A stretch of DNA of 52,274 nt, from assembly GCA_003023725.1 (NCBI GenBank), contig PXYT01000016.1, positions 1-52,274 of the forward strand, given 5' to 3'. This document shows positions 15,709 to 24,321 of the stretch, in pieces. The notes beneath the pieces were generated by a model. The model was not told the origin of the DNA, ran no database searches, and worked only from the letters and a program-made list of their open reading frames with translations. The position numbers and the translations under genes were made by a program. Within the stretch, counting starts at the first letter, position 1. Each line of letters opens with the position of its first letter. This DNA comes from Sulfobacillus benefaciens. Lineage in GTDB: Bacteria; Bacillota; Sulfobacillia; Sulfobacillales; Sulfobacillaceae.

Positions 15709-18700
15709 ATGTCGCAAACGTTTCGCCGTGCCCGCATTGGCGATGTGGCCAAATTAGCCGGAGTCTCCACTGCCACGGTCTCGTACGTTCTAAATAACCG
15801 GGGACATTTTTCCACCGAGACAATCGAGAAAGTTCGAGAAGCTGCCAGGGCTTTGAACTATTCTCCGAATATCCGCGGACGGATATTGGTTAGGGGGCTT
15901 TCCGAATCCATCGGTATTCTTCTTCCCCCATTGCGTAAGGGACAATCTCCCGGGATCTTTGCCGCCCTCATGCCCGGGTTGATTACCGCCTGCCAGGAAA
16001 GCAATTATCAAATCATCGTCTTGTCCGGATCCGGCCTCGACAGTTCCGATTATTTGCAACAAGTTGGACTGTCCGGGCGTGCCGACGGTCTGATTTTGCT
16101 GAACGGTCCCGACCTGGCGCAAAACCGGGAAATTTTGTCCCGGCACCGCATTCCTTTTGTGGTGTTTGGCGATTCCCACCACGACGATTTTTCGTATGAT
16201 GTGGATCTCGAAACAGCGGCCCGCATGGCCACCATGTACTTAATCGGCCTGGGGCATCGCCACATTACCTTCCTGGCATCAGATTCCCTGTCCTGGCAAA
16301 CTCAGCGTTACCGAATGGCTTTCGAAGAAACGATGGCCGAATTCCACCTGACCCCGGAATATCCTTATCGGCATTCGCCTGAAGACTGCCCGAACGGAAC
16401 AAGTCTAGGGGATTATCAGCGAGCGTATGACGTCTTAACCCAGCCGAATCCGCCCACCGCGCTGTTGGTCACTACCAGCTACGGAGCCCGGGAAGTCGTC
16501 CGCTGCGCTCAGGATCTGGGTATGCATGTGCCAAGGCGGCTATCCGTCATGAGTCTCGAACCCACCTGGGAGTCCCAGGACACCCATCCGTCTCTTTCCA
16601 CCGTGGAAATCAACCTCAGGGAGGCCGGATACCAATTAGCCCGGATGCTGATATCACTCATTCAGGGAAAACACGTCACGAGTCAGCGGGTGACTCCCCA
16701 GCTGAACATTCGCCAGTCAACCGGCGTCCCTGCGGTGTTCCAGACTCCGACGACTGACATCAGTGAACCGGTTCTCAAATCAGGATCAGCCTTTGCCCTT
16801 TTTTCCACCCAGGGCCATGTAGAGATCCATTCCAAACGGCACGGAATTTATAGTTTTGACACGCGCCTGCTGTCCGTGTACCAGTGGCGAATTCAGGACG
16901 AAGTGTTAAATCCCTTGGCTTTCGATGTCAGAGAAAATGTTCTGATTATCCGGTATGCGGCTTCCCAGGACGGGTCCACGCTGGTTCTTAAACGGCATCT
17001 CACTCTCTATGATGACCATTTGCACGATCAGTGGGCCTGGGAATATTACGGATCGCCCACGTCCTGGGCCCTATCTGTGTCCATGGATGCGGATTTCACC
17101 GACATCTTCGAACTTCGGGGAATCTCGAAGGCGGAAGCAGGGCTGAAATCAAAATTCTTCAAGGATGGACAGTATGTGATCGAATACATGGGCATCGATA
17201 AGGTGACTCGTCAAGTGCGCATGGCAGCCAACCGGAATCCCCTTGAAGCGCAGGAGGGAAAATGGCAATGGCGGATTGATCCTTGGGAAAAACAAGGAGA
17301 ACTGACCGTGAGCATCCGTTGGATCAATCCGGTAAAGATCGTGGTCTCCAATGCCGCCGTTTCCACTAGGCGTCAATCATCACTACCGTCTCCTCCGTCT
17401 TTGGTCTTTTCCTTCCAGGATTATCCCTGGAATCAGGTTATCCGTCGCGCTTATCAAGACTATCACCAGCTTCTCACCGACTTTGGCCAGGGGCCTGTTC
17501 CCATGGCGGGTCTGCCTTGGTTTGCCACTTTTTTTGGACGCGATGCTATTATCGCCTCGTATCAATACTTGCTGTGGAATCCTCAAATAGCCGTCAACAC
17601 GTTGTATACGCTGGCACAGTGGCAAGGGCAGGAAGAAGATCCGGATCACGAGGAAGAAGCGGGAAAAATGGTACACGAAGTGCGTTTGGGCGAAATGGCC
17701 CAGAGTGGCCAGGTGCCATTCTCACGGTACTACGGCTCGGTGGACGTCACGCCGCTATTCTTAATTCTCCTCGTGGAGACTTGGAAGCGTACGGGCGATG
17801 ACCAACTTATAGCGGATTTGTGGCCTGAAGCCGAAAAAGCTCTGTCCTGGCTGATAGCATCCCAGGACGTGCATAGCGGATTATTTTCCTTTAAAAATCA
17901 CGGAAACCAAGGCTTAATCATCCAGTCTTGGAAAGATTCGTTTGACTCGATGGTTTACGGCAGTGGTGAGCATGCTCAGCCACCTCTAGCTGTCAGTGAG
18001 GTTCAGGGTTATGCCTATCGGGCTCTGAGCCTGTGTGCGCAGTATTATCTTTACATAGGTCGCGAAGACAAGGCGCGAGAGTTGAAAAACCGGGCCACCC
18101 ATCTCAAACGCCACTTCAATAAACGCTATTGGGTCGAAGAGGGATCATATTATGCTCTCGCCCTTGATTCCTCGGGACGCCCTCTCGATGTCTTGACCTC
18201 GGATACCGGCCAATGCCTATGGTCCGGTATCGTGCGAACGTCGCGCATCCGGGCTCTCGCTCACACCATCATGACGCCACAGTTGTTTTCCGGATGGGGA
18301 ATCCGCACCTTGTCTTCCGACGCCGTCACCTATGACCCATACAGCTATCACCGGGGCAGCGTCTGGCCCCACGACACGGCTTTAATCGCCAAAGGGCTGG
18401 CGCAGTCGGGCATGTGGAACGAAGCTCGCGTTTTGGCGCGAAGCCTCTTGGCCGCAGCTTCCCATTTCCCCTATTACCGCCTGCCAGAATTATTTTCAGG
18501 CGAGCACTCCACGTCTGTCCCCTACCCGTATAAGGGCGCGTGCAGTCCTCAAGCTTGGGCGGCGGGAGCGCCTTTGTTGCTTCTTCAGATCATACTGGGA
18601 ATGGACATTGACGCCACTCGGCACCTCATTACTCTCCGCCCTGAGCCGGAGGGGTCGTTGGGTTCTTTTTCCATTCACAATATTCCCTTGACTGGCGAGG

Positions 18701-18780
18701 AATTCGTGTCGGTAGAGGCCAATTCCAAGGGGGTTGTGATTGATCATGTTCCAGATCACTGGACCGTGAAAAAGGGGTGA
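15709..18780 (+). CDS. Fusion of LacI-family repressor and glycogen-debranching-type glycosidase
   Basis: One continuous 1023-residue frame. Residues 8-60 are a LacI DNA-binding helix-turn-helix and hinge (IGDVAKLAGVSTATVSYVLN); about 65-343 form the periplasmic-binding-like sensor domain. After a linker (344-358) residues 359-545 match the N-terminal domain of bacterial debranching enzymes (HGIYSFDTRLLSVYQWRI). Residues 565-965 match the amylo-alpha-1,6-glucosidase catalytic barrel, with LPWFATFFGRDAII (603), WKDSFDS (741), EVQGYAYRAL (764), HRGSVWPHDTALIAKGL (881) and SPQAWAAGA (946). No Met lies between residues 281 and 458 and I see no internal ribosome site, so the enzyme half is not obviously made alone. 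The ATG follows GGAGGCATCCT. A cytosolic enzyme able to bind its own operator, and perhaps to sense its own substrate, is inferred. Confidence 0.93.
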   Translation: MSQTFRRARIGDVAKLAGVSTATVSYVLNNRGHFSTETIEKVREAARALNYSPNIRGRILVRGLSESIGILLPPLRKGQSPGIFAALMPGLITACQESNYQIIVLSGSGLDSSDYLQQVGLSGRADGLILLNGPDLAQNREILSRHRIPFVVFGDSHHDDFSYDVDLETAARMATMYLIGLGHRHITFLASDSLSWQTQRYRMAFEETMAEFHLTPEYPYRHSPEDCPNGTSLGDYQRAYDVLTQPNPPTALLVTTSYGAREVVRCAQDLGMHVPRRLSVMSLEPTWESQDTHPSLSTVEINLREAGYQLARMLISLIQGKHVTSQRVTPQLNIRQSTGVPAVFQTPTTDISEPVLKSGSAFALFSTQGHVEIHSKRHGIYSFDTRLLSVYQWRIQDEVLNPLAFDVRENVLIIRYAASQDGSTLVLKRHLTLYDDHLHDQWAWEYYGSPTSWALSVSMDADFTDIFELRGISKAEAGLKSKFFKDGQYVIEYMGIDKVTRQVRMAANRNPLEAQEGKWQWRIDPWEKQGELTVSIRWINPVKIVVSNAAVSTRRQSSLPSPPSLVFSFQDYPWNQVIRRAYQDYHQLLTDFGQGPVPMAGLPWFATFFGRDAIIASYQYLLWNPQIAVNTLYTLAQWQGQEEDPDHEEEAGKMVHEVRLGEMAQSGQVPFSRYYGSVDVTPLFLILLVETWKRTGDDQLIADLWPEAEKALSWLIASQDVHSGLFSFKNHGNQGLIIQSWKDSFDSMVYGSGEHAQPPLAVSEVQGYAYRALSLCAQYYLYIGREDKARELKNRATHLKRHFNKRYWVEEGSYYALALDSSGRPLDVLTSDTGQCLWSGIVRTSRIRALAHTIMTPQLFSGWGIRTLSSDAVTYDPYSYHRGSVWPHDTALIAKGLAQSGMWNEARVLARSLLAAASHFPYYRLPELFSGEHSTSVPYPYKGACSPQAWAAGAPLLLLQIILGMDIDATRHLITLRPEPEGSLGSFSIHNIPLTGEEFVSVEANSKGVVIDHVPDHWTVKKG
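15716..15723. promoter_or_regulatory. Second AAACGTTT core inside the fusion gene
   Basis: AAACGTTT lies in codons 3-5 of the gene, centred 40 bp from the main operator, close to four helical turns. It could let a repressor dimer pair loop or bind side by side. It may also be chance. Confidence 0.35.
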
Positions 18781-18815
18781 GGCTCAAAATCATCACATTA
18801 CGCTTCACCAGGCTG

Positions 18816-18830
18816 CCCCTAATCTAGGGG
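18816..18830. terminator. Weak hairpin between convergent genes
   Basis: CCCCTA-ATC-TAGGGG in the 54-bp gap between the fusion gene and the patatin gene, which converge here. There is no clear T-run on either side, so the terminator role is tentative. Confidence 0.35.
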
Positions 18831-18834
18831 GTCC

Positions 18835-19710
18835 TTATCCGTTCTTTTCCTGGCCCGAAATGAACGGTTCTATTTGCGGCCAGAGCTTCAGCGCACTTTC
18901 ACGCCCGGTTTCGACCAAATGATCAAAATCCTGAAACCCGAAAAAGGGCGTACCTTGGGTTGGTGGGGAAATGGTCATCACGGGATATCCACGGTTCTCC
19001 ACATTCGCTAAATACTGCGTCACAAAGGCTTCGGATCGGGACAAAATATCAGCAATGCCCATATTTTGCCCGTTTTGCACGGACGTTGGAGCCACATTTA
19101 CCGACAGCACCGGTCCCGGTCCCAACTGATAGGCCCAGTCGGCCGGCAAAGTATTGGCGATTCCCCCGTCCACATACATATGAGATTTCCGTCTCACCCC
19201 GTCAAAGAGACCGGGCATAGCCATGGTGGATCCCAGAGCCCACAGCAAATCCGCTCGGTTAATAATTTGCCAACCGGGTTCCGGCGGATGCAAGTCCCGA
19301 ACCGGGCTGAAAACAACCGGAGACATAGTGGCAATGTCCACGGCAATCACCGCGCAGGGCATAATCCACTCTTCAATAGACCCAATCTGCGGAGCGAGAT
19401 CCAAAAGGCTGGCCAGGAATTTCCCGGGATTGATTAATCCCGCGGCGGGCTTCCCGGAATCCGGCCAAATTTCTTCCACTAATCCACGAATATTTAAATC
19501 AAAATAATCCCAGGGGGCCCCGCTCACTCTTTTCCCCCAGCCGATCATGGCGGCACTGCCGACACCTGAGGCCACCAGGGATGCCACCAGCCCCCCGGCC
19601 GAGGTTCCGGCCACAGCCAAAGGTTTGACTTTCTTTTCTTCCAGAACCTGAATCACGCCTAAGTGAGCCGCTCCCAAGATCCCGCCTCCGGACAATGCTA
19701 AAGAAAACAT
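18835..19710 (-). CDS. Patatin-like phospholipase/esterase
   Basis: 291 residues. Patatin-fold hydrolase with the oxyanion motif SGGGILGAAHLG at residue 7, the serine nucleophile in GTSAGG near residue 41 and the catalytic Asp in YVDGGIANTLP near residue 184. This is the bacterial RssA/YchK-like group. No signal peptide, so cytosolic or peripheral; likely cleaves acyl ester bonds of membrane lipids. The ATG at 19708-19710 is preferred over 19725 because AGGGGGG lies just before it. It lies 114 bp downstream of the MMPL exporter on the same strand and may be cotranscribed; a joint role in lipid handling would be a guess. Confidence 0.9.
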   Translation of the reverse strand: MFSLALSGGGILGAAHLGVIQVLEEKKVKPLAVAGTSAGGLVASLVASGVGSAAMIGWGKRVSGAPWDYFDLNIRGLVEEIWPDSGKPAAGLINPGKFLASLLDLAPQIGSIEEWIMPCAVIAVDIATMSPVVFSPVRDLHPPEPGWQIINRADLLWALGSTMAMPGLFDGVRRKSHMYVDGGIANTLPADWAYQLGPGPVLSVNVAPTSVQNGQNMGIADILSRSEAFVTQYLANVENRGYPVMTISPPTQGTPFFGFQDFDHLVETGRESALKLWPQIEPFISGQEKNG

Positions 19711-19824
19711 AGGATCCCCCCTCATTTCATCTATGATTCAGAGTATTCGCCGGTGGCGTCATACGTCCCATCGTCTCACCGCAACTTTCGCTGGACGGGT
19801 AACAATAGAAGCCAAATTATAAAT

Positions 19825-21990
19825 CTAGTCTTCTTCCTGGTAACGTCTTTGTGCCAAAACTGGAGCAACATCGTCCCGTGAAGCCTTCTCGGCTAAGCGC
19901 CAAGGCCAGTAGGCATAGCGCCCCAAAACTGAGATGGTCGCCGGAACCAACAACGACCGCACAACCCACGTGTCGACCAGAACCGCAAAACTCAGTCCGA
20001 TCGCCATCGTTTTCATGACCTGGAGCGGACTGATTAACAGGGAAAGAAACACCACCACCATGACCATCCCGGCCCCGGTGATCATCGACCCGGTTGTAGC
20101 CACACCATGGGCGACGGCACGGCGTATGGTTTCCCCCTCCCTTAACGGTTCTTGAATGCGATGCAGCAAAATGACTTCATAGTCCATGGACAGTCCAAAG
20201 AGCAAAACAAAAATGAGAGGGGTGATGGAACTGTCCAAGGGCTGAGCTTGAAATCCCAAGCGCCCATGCTGCACCACCAGCACCAGAAGTCCTGCTGTGG
20301 CCAATGCTACCAAGGCGTCGAAAAGCACCCCCAAAAAAGCCTGAACCACCGACGAAGTGGCAATGGCTAGAACGACGAAAGCCACCGCCAGAGCCGATGC
20401 GATGATCAAGGGCAAGCGGTGCGCAGTTAACAGGTTGAAATTGCGTAATATCGGCACCTGTCCTCCCACTGCGGCTTTTGACCCTTCGGGGAGCCAGTGC
20501 GGCAAATTCTGATCGATCCGGGTGACCAAATTGGACGTCGCCGGATTATCCGGTCCGGTATCGGCCGTGACGTACAAAACCACAAGGTTTTTGGCAGAGG
20601 GAGTCATAAAGTTGCTTAGCGCCGTTCTGAGAGGCACCGGAAACGCCTGGGGATGGCTCACGAGTGCAGCGAATTGTGGCGCTTTTAGGCCTAAGAGGGT
20701 GGTTGGCGAAGCCACTTTTTTCACATCCGGCAGAGATCCCAGCTTCCATGTGACCAAAGAGATTCGGTTCCAGCTGCCAGTTTTCGCGAGGGATGAGGGA
20801 AGACGGATAGCAACGGCAAGGGGAGTAATGCTTCCGGGTCCGTTCAGCTGCTGCTCTTTAGTCACAGCTTCACGGACCGCACTGTTAACTGGCAGCATAG
20901 CAGCGAGATTCGCCGGAGTCTGCATATTGATCTGCGCGCCGAAAATTGCCAACGGCGCCAGAATGGCAAGGCCCACGATAATGGCCACCCAGGCTCTTCG
21001 TGTGACCCACAAACTCAATTTTCTCCAAAACCCCAAGTTGGGAACCCGTTTAAGACTTCCCCAGTCTATATGGCGGCCCATCAGGCTCATAATAGCCGGG
21101 AGCAGGGAGTGAGTGGCTAAAAGCACGGAAACGATGGCGATAGATCCTCCCAAGGCCAGTCCCCGCCAATAGGCATCACCGCCAATTAACAGTGCGGCAA
21201 CAGCAAGGGCTACGGCTATACCGGAATATAGAACAGACCGGCCGGCGTAGCGCATACTCTCAGCTACGGCCGCATTCACTGGTCTTCCCCGGAACAAGGC
21301 CGATCGAAATCGGTTGCTGATAAAGAGCGCATAGTCGATGCCGACTCCCAAGGCTAGGAAAGTCGTGATGTTGGTTAAGAAAACTGAAAGCTGAATATGG
21401 GTTTCAATCACGGAGATAGCCGCTAGGGCCAGTTCCGATCCGGTGATCGCAATGATTAACGGTAGAAGAATTGCAGCCACAGAACCATAGATGAAGAACA
21501 ATAAGACCGCCAGTACCGGCAAGGCCATGAGGCCGCTTAAGGCTAAAGTTTTCGCACTGTCATGAGACACCTGTTTGCCTATCGTCCCCTGACTCACCTG
21601 TTGCCATTGTCCGTGATCCTCGTGAATTCCCCGGACAAAACCGCCTACCTGAGTCAGGTGGGTTCCACGAGCGGGCACATAGAGAATATAGCCGGCCGCC
21701 ACCCGGTAGAGCGTTGTGCTCGAAATGTGTTCACGCTGAGCCAAAGCCACGGTCCTGGACAAAGACAACTTTTCAATCAATAGCGGCACCGGGCTTGGCG
21801 GAGGATGAAGCCGGGCCACTTGGTTGGTAGCCCATGCAGCCTGACTTTGGGGGCGGCTAAATCCATTGGCCGTTAAATGTTTGGTGACATTGAGCGCTAA
21901 TGGCAGCGTGGCGATAAACAACACCACCCAGGCGAGAATGATGAAGCTCTTTCGCCTGGTCAAAAAATCCGTCCAGCCCTTCTCTGCCAT
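19825..21990 (-). CDS. MMPL/RND-family membrane exporter
   Basis: 721 residues with the two-fold repeat of MmpL/YdfJ proteins: an N-terminal helix, an extracellular loop, a block of membrane helices around residues 155-310, a second large loop, and another block around 525-695. Each block carries the proton-relay signature, LGVGIDYALFISNRF near residue 215 and FGLSMDYEVILLHRI near residue 598. It is full length. The start has GGGGGACGAC upstream. Such proteins export lipids, siderophores or drugs using the proton gradient; the substrate cannot be read here. The gene is divergent from a peroxiredoxin. Confidence 0.92.
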   Translation of the reverse strand: MAEKGWTDFLTRRKSFIILAWVVLFIATLPLALNVTKHLTANGFSRPQSQAAWATNQVARLHPPPSPVPLLIEKLSLSRTVALAQREHISSTTLYRVAAGYILYVPARGTHLTQVGGFVRGIHEDHGQWQQVSQGTIGKQVSHDSAKTLALSGLMALPVLAVLLFFIYGSVAAILLPLIIAITGSELALAAISVIETHIQLSVFLTNITTFLALGVGIDYALFISNRFRSALFRGRPVNAAVAESMRYAGRSVLYSGIAVALAVAALLIGGDAYWRGLALGGSIAIVSVLLATHSLLPAIMSLMGRHIDWGSLKRVPNLGFWRKLSLWVTRRAWVAIIVGLAILAPLAIFGAQINMQTPANLAAMLPVNSAVREAVTKEQQLNGPGSITPLAVAIRLPSSLAKTGSWNRISLVTWKLGSLPDVKKVASPTTLLGLKAPQFAALVSHPQAFPVPLRTALSNFMTPSAKNLVVLYVTADTGPDNPATSNLVTRIDQNLPHWLPEGSKAAVGGQVPILRNFNLLTAHRLPLIIASALAVAFVVLAIATSSVVQAFLGVLFDALVALATAGLLVLVVQHGRLGFQAQPLDSSITPLIFVLLFGLSMDYEVILLHRIQEPLREGETIRRAVAHGVATTGSMITGAGMVMVVVFLSLLISPLQVMKTMAIGLSFAVLVDTWVVRSLLVPATISVLGRYAYWPWRLAEKASRDDVAPVLAQRRYQEED

Positions 21991-22204
21991 GTCGTCCCCC
22001 CAGCTGCGCCGGAAATTCCCCGCTTAAAAATATGGTATCATAACCGCCGTCAACCGTCGTGACGATTGCAAAATCCTTACGGTCGTTCGCCAAAATGCCG
22101 TCCGGTCCGGAAATTGTGCCGAAGTATAGGAGAAATTAAACCGTAACCCAGGGATGCACAAATGCCACGACATTGGTTACACTAAGAAAGTCGGTTATGA
22201 TTGT

Positions 22205-22223
22205 CCCCGGGTTTTCCCCGGGG
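22205..22223. repeat. GC-rich hairpin upstream of the peroxiredoxin
   Basis: CCCCGGG and CCCGGGG arms around TTTTC in the 349-bp divergent gap. It is followed by no T-run. Regulatory role unknown. Confidence 0.4.
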
Positions 22224-22262
22224 GATGACGTTGCAATGACTCGGGATATTGAACCGTTAGCG

Positions 22263-22277
22263 CCCGGATGATCCGGG
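22263..22277. promoter_or_regulatory. 15-bp palindrome CCCGGAT-G-ATCCGGG
   Basis: Perfect 7-bp arms around one G, 62 bp before the peroxiredoxin start. It resembles an operator in size, but is not a PerR-type site (TTATAAT-N-ATTATAA). Confidence 0.4.
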
Positions 22278-22299
22278 TCCGAAACGAATACCCGACATC

Positions 22300-22323
22300 G
22301 ATGATTTGATGATCTGATGATCT
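22300..22323. repeat. Three tandem 8-bp repeats before ahpC
   Basis: GATGATTT, GATGATCT, GATGATCT run directly into the TAAGGAGG ribosome binding site of the peroxiredoxin gene. The leader position suggests a possible effect on translation or slippage-prone variation. Confidence 0.5.
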
Positions 22324-22339
22324 TAAGGAGGATTTTTGT

Positions 22340-22876
22340 ATGGCTCTGGTCGGCTATCCCGCACCATTTTTTGAGATGCCTGCGATTATGCCTAATGGCG
22401 AAACACAAAATGTCCGTCTCGACAACTACAGAGGCAGATGGCTGGTTCTCTTCTTCTATCCGCATGACTTTACCTTTGTCTGTCCAACGGAAATTACCGG
22501 ACTGTCACAGGCCTATGACCGATTTCGAGAACTGGATGCAGAAATTTTGGGCGTATCCACGGACAGTCCTCATGTACATAAGGCCTGGATGTCCCAAGGC
22601 CCGGACCAAGGAGGAATTGGGAAAATCCGCTATCCTCTGGCCAGCGACTGGACCCATGATAATGCCCGCCGTTACATGGTCTATGTTAAAGAGGAAGGTG
22701 CAGCCTACCGGGGACTATTCATTATCAACCCGGAGGGTTACGTAGAATATGAGGTTGTGCACAACCTAAACGTTGGGCGTTCAGTTGATGAAACGCTCAG
22801 GGTTTTGCAGGCCATCCAGGCCGGTGGATTGTGCCCCGTCGACTGGACACCCGGGAAACCCTTGTTAAAGCCATAA
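22340..22876 (+). CDS. 2-Cys peroxiredoxin (AhpC/TSA family)
   Basis: 178 residues. Cytosolic thioredoxin-fold peroxidase reducing hydrogen peroxide and alkyl hydroperoxides. The peroxidatic Cys is in DFTFVCPTE near residue 49 and the resolving Cys in GGLCPVDWTPGKP near residue 165, so this is the typical two-cysteine type. Length and the N-terminus (VGYPAPFFEMPAI) are normal. The start ATG has AAGGAGG upstream. Monocistronic: a strong terminator follows and the neighbour upstream is divergent. No AhpF or thioredoxin reductase gene is adjacent. Confidence 0.95.
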   Translation: MALVGYPAPFFEMPAIMPNGETQNVRLDNYRGRWLVLFFYPHDFTFVCPTEITGLSQAYDRFRELDAEILGVSTDSPHVHKAWMSQGPDQGGIGKIRYPLASDWTHDNARRYMVYVKEEGAAYRGLFIINPEGYVEYEVVHNLNVGRSVDETLRVLQAIQAGGLCPVDWTPGKPLLKP

Positions 22877-22911
22877 ATCCCACCCACACAGGCCGTTTCG
22901 ACTGGGCTTGG

Positions 22912-22957
22912 GCCCCGTACTGCCATACCGCCTGCGGCAGGCAGCACGGGGCTTTTC
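22912..22957 (+). terminator. Intrinsic terminator of the peroxiredoxin gene
   Basis: GCCCCGT pairs with ACGGGGC, with further pairing inside (GCCTGC/GCAGGC), and is followed by TTTTC and more T. It lies 35 bp after the stop. Confidence 0.8.
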
Positions 22958-23164
22958 TTTTTATCAACCGGATCCTGACACGGCACACGGGTACTGCCCC
23001 GCCTTCATGATTCTCGTGCCAGTTGTCTGGCATTCTCTGGCACACACGGCATGAAAACATCCTGCCGCAGCCAAAATAACCACCATGCTGAGACACACTC
23101 TGTCTTAACCTGATGATGGATCAGACCTCTCTAGTAAACCCAAGAGCCAACAGGATCGCTCGTG

Positions 23165-23441
23165 TCACTTTCTACGAAAAATAGGGCATTCTCCCCAAAC
23201 GGCATCCGGGTCGATGCGGTAAATGAGACGGTAAGGCGGCACGATGAGTTCGCAAAGGTGCGGGTCGTCTAGCTCGGGCACCCTTCGCCCGCGGTGGAGA
23301 AAGAAACGAAAGAGATCGGCCGGCAGCGAGAATTTCCATAATCAGCGACGCCGCATAATGGGGCGAATCACGCTCAATGTATTCAGCAGCAGCTTCGAGG
23401 TCGCCCAACGCTGCCAGGCTCCAGTTTACTTGTCGGTCCAT
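23165..23441 (-). pseudogene. Frameshifted ParE/RelE-family toxin
   Basis: The first half reads MDRQVNWSLAALGDLEAAAEYI and so on up to AAGRSLSF, a normal ParE N-terminus. The conserved second half (RRVPELDDPHLCELIVPPYR, then LIYRIDPDAVW and a terminal FRRK) continues in another frame up to a stop at 23165-23167. The total length, 277 bases, is a multiple of three plus one, consistent with one extra base near 23290-23300. As written the gene makes a truncated, scrambled product and should be inactive. It overlaps the equally broken antitoxin gene by 16 bp. Confidence 0.8.
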
Positions 23442-23614
23442 TTGGCCATCCGCCGCTCAACCTCTTCGTGGCTCAGCACCCGGCCGGTGCGCACATCCGC
23501 GAGACCCCGCTCCACCTTCTGCTGCACGTACAGGTGATACTGGACGTCCTCCACGGTTCAGTCATCCGGCAGACGCTCGATCAATTCACGCAGCTGTTCT
23601 TTGGTGCTCGCCAT
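23426..23614 (-). pseudogene. Antitoxin partner of ParE, broken by an in-frame TGA
   Basis: A 62-codon frame starting MASTKEQLRELIERLPDD, then TGA (23558-23560), then TVEDVQYHLYVQQKVERGL up to a C-terminal MAKWTDK and TAA. The start has GGAGGGA upstream. The text before and after the TGA reads as one small antitoxin of the kind found directly upstream of ParE genes. A single substitution making the stop is the simplest reading. With the toxin frameshift next door, the whole module appears dead. Confidence 0.75.
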
Positions 23615-24321
23615 CGCCCAATCCCTCCTCACATGCGTGGTTCTGATAGGGCCGTTCGCCATGCAGTTAGACCGACCGGATATGGGTGTGTTCCTCCTCT
23701 TAACCACAGCGTATCTTCGGGCGAGCAACACATTAACAGAAGTAGAGGATTGGCTGGCTTCTTGTGAAGAACCAACAAGATCAATACCCTAGCCCGCCTA
23801 CTACCAATGCTGGCAAGACCCACGGACACGGCATGGTCCCCATCTGCATTAACGATACGCCGTCTGAAGTTCGTCAAGGTCGACCAGAAGTAGCCACTAT
23901 GAGCAAAATTGATGACATCCCGACTATCGATGTCATCTACAATGTGCCGGAATACGCGTTGTTGCCCAATAATGGCTTCGTGGTGGTACATCGCGGTGAG
24001 CGCTTCTAGCCTGGCGGCTCATCTGGCCATTCGTCCTGAAATGGTGGCCGCCATGTATCCATCGGATCAAATCGAAGCGTTACGGGAAGTCTGTGGGGAG
24101 GTGTCCGGGAGTATGTGGACGGGAATGACCGATATCTATGTTCCCGAGCTCGACATGCCACAGGGTTACACGCCGACGTTCCGACGTGCTATGCTTCCTC
24201 AACGCCTTCACCCCATCGTGTGCGGGATACACATCCAGATTCTTCCGGAAAGATCGCCCCATCACCACACCCCTAGCAATTACCGGTCTTATCTCATCGG
24301 TGGCCCGAAAGCCCATGCTCA
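23615..24321. other. About 700 bp without a convincing gene
   Basis: Several short open frames on both strands (plus 23764-24009 and 24002-24340; minus 23629-23991), none with a good ribosome site and a recognisable product. The minus frame of 120 codons reads somewhat protein-like, but I recognise no family. The stretch lies beside a dead toxin-antitoxin pair and is probably decayed accessory DNA. Confidence 0.5.
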
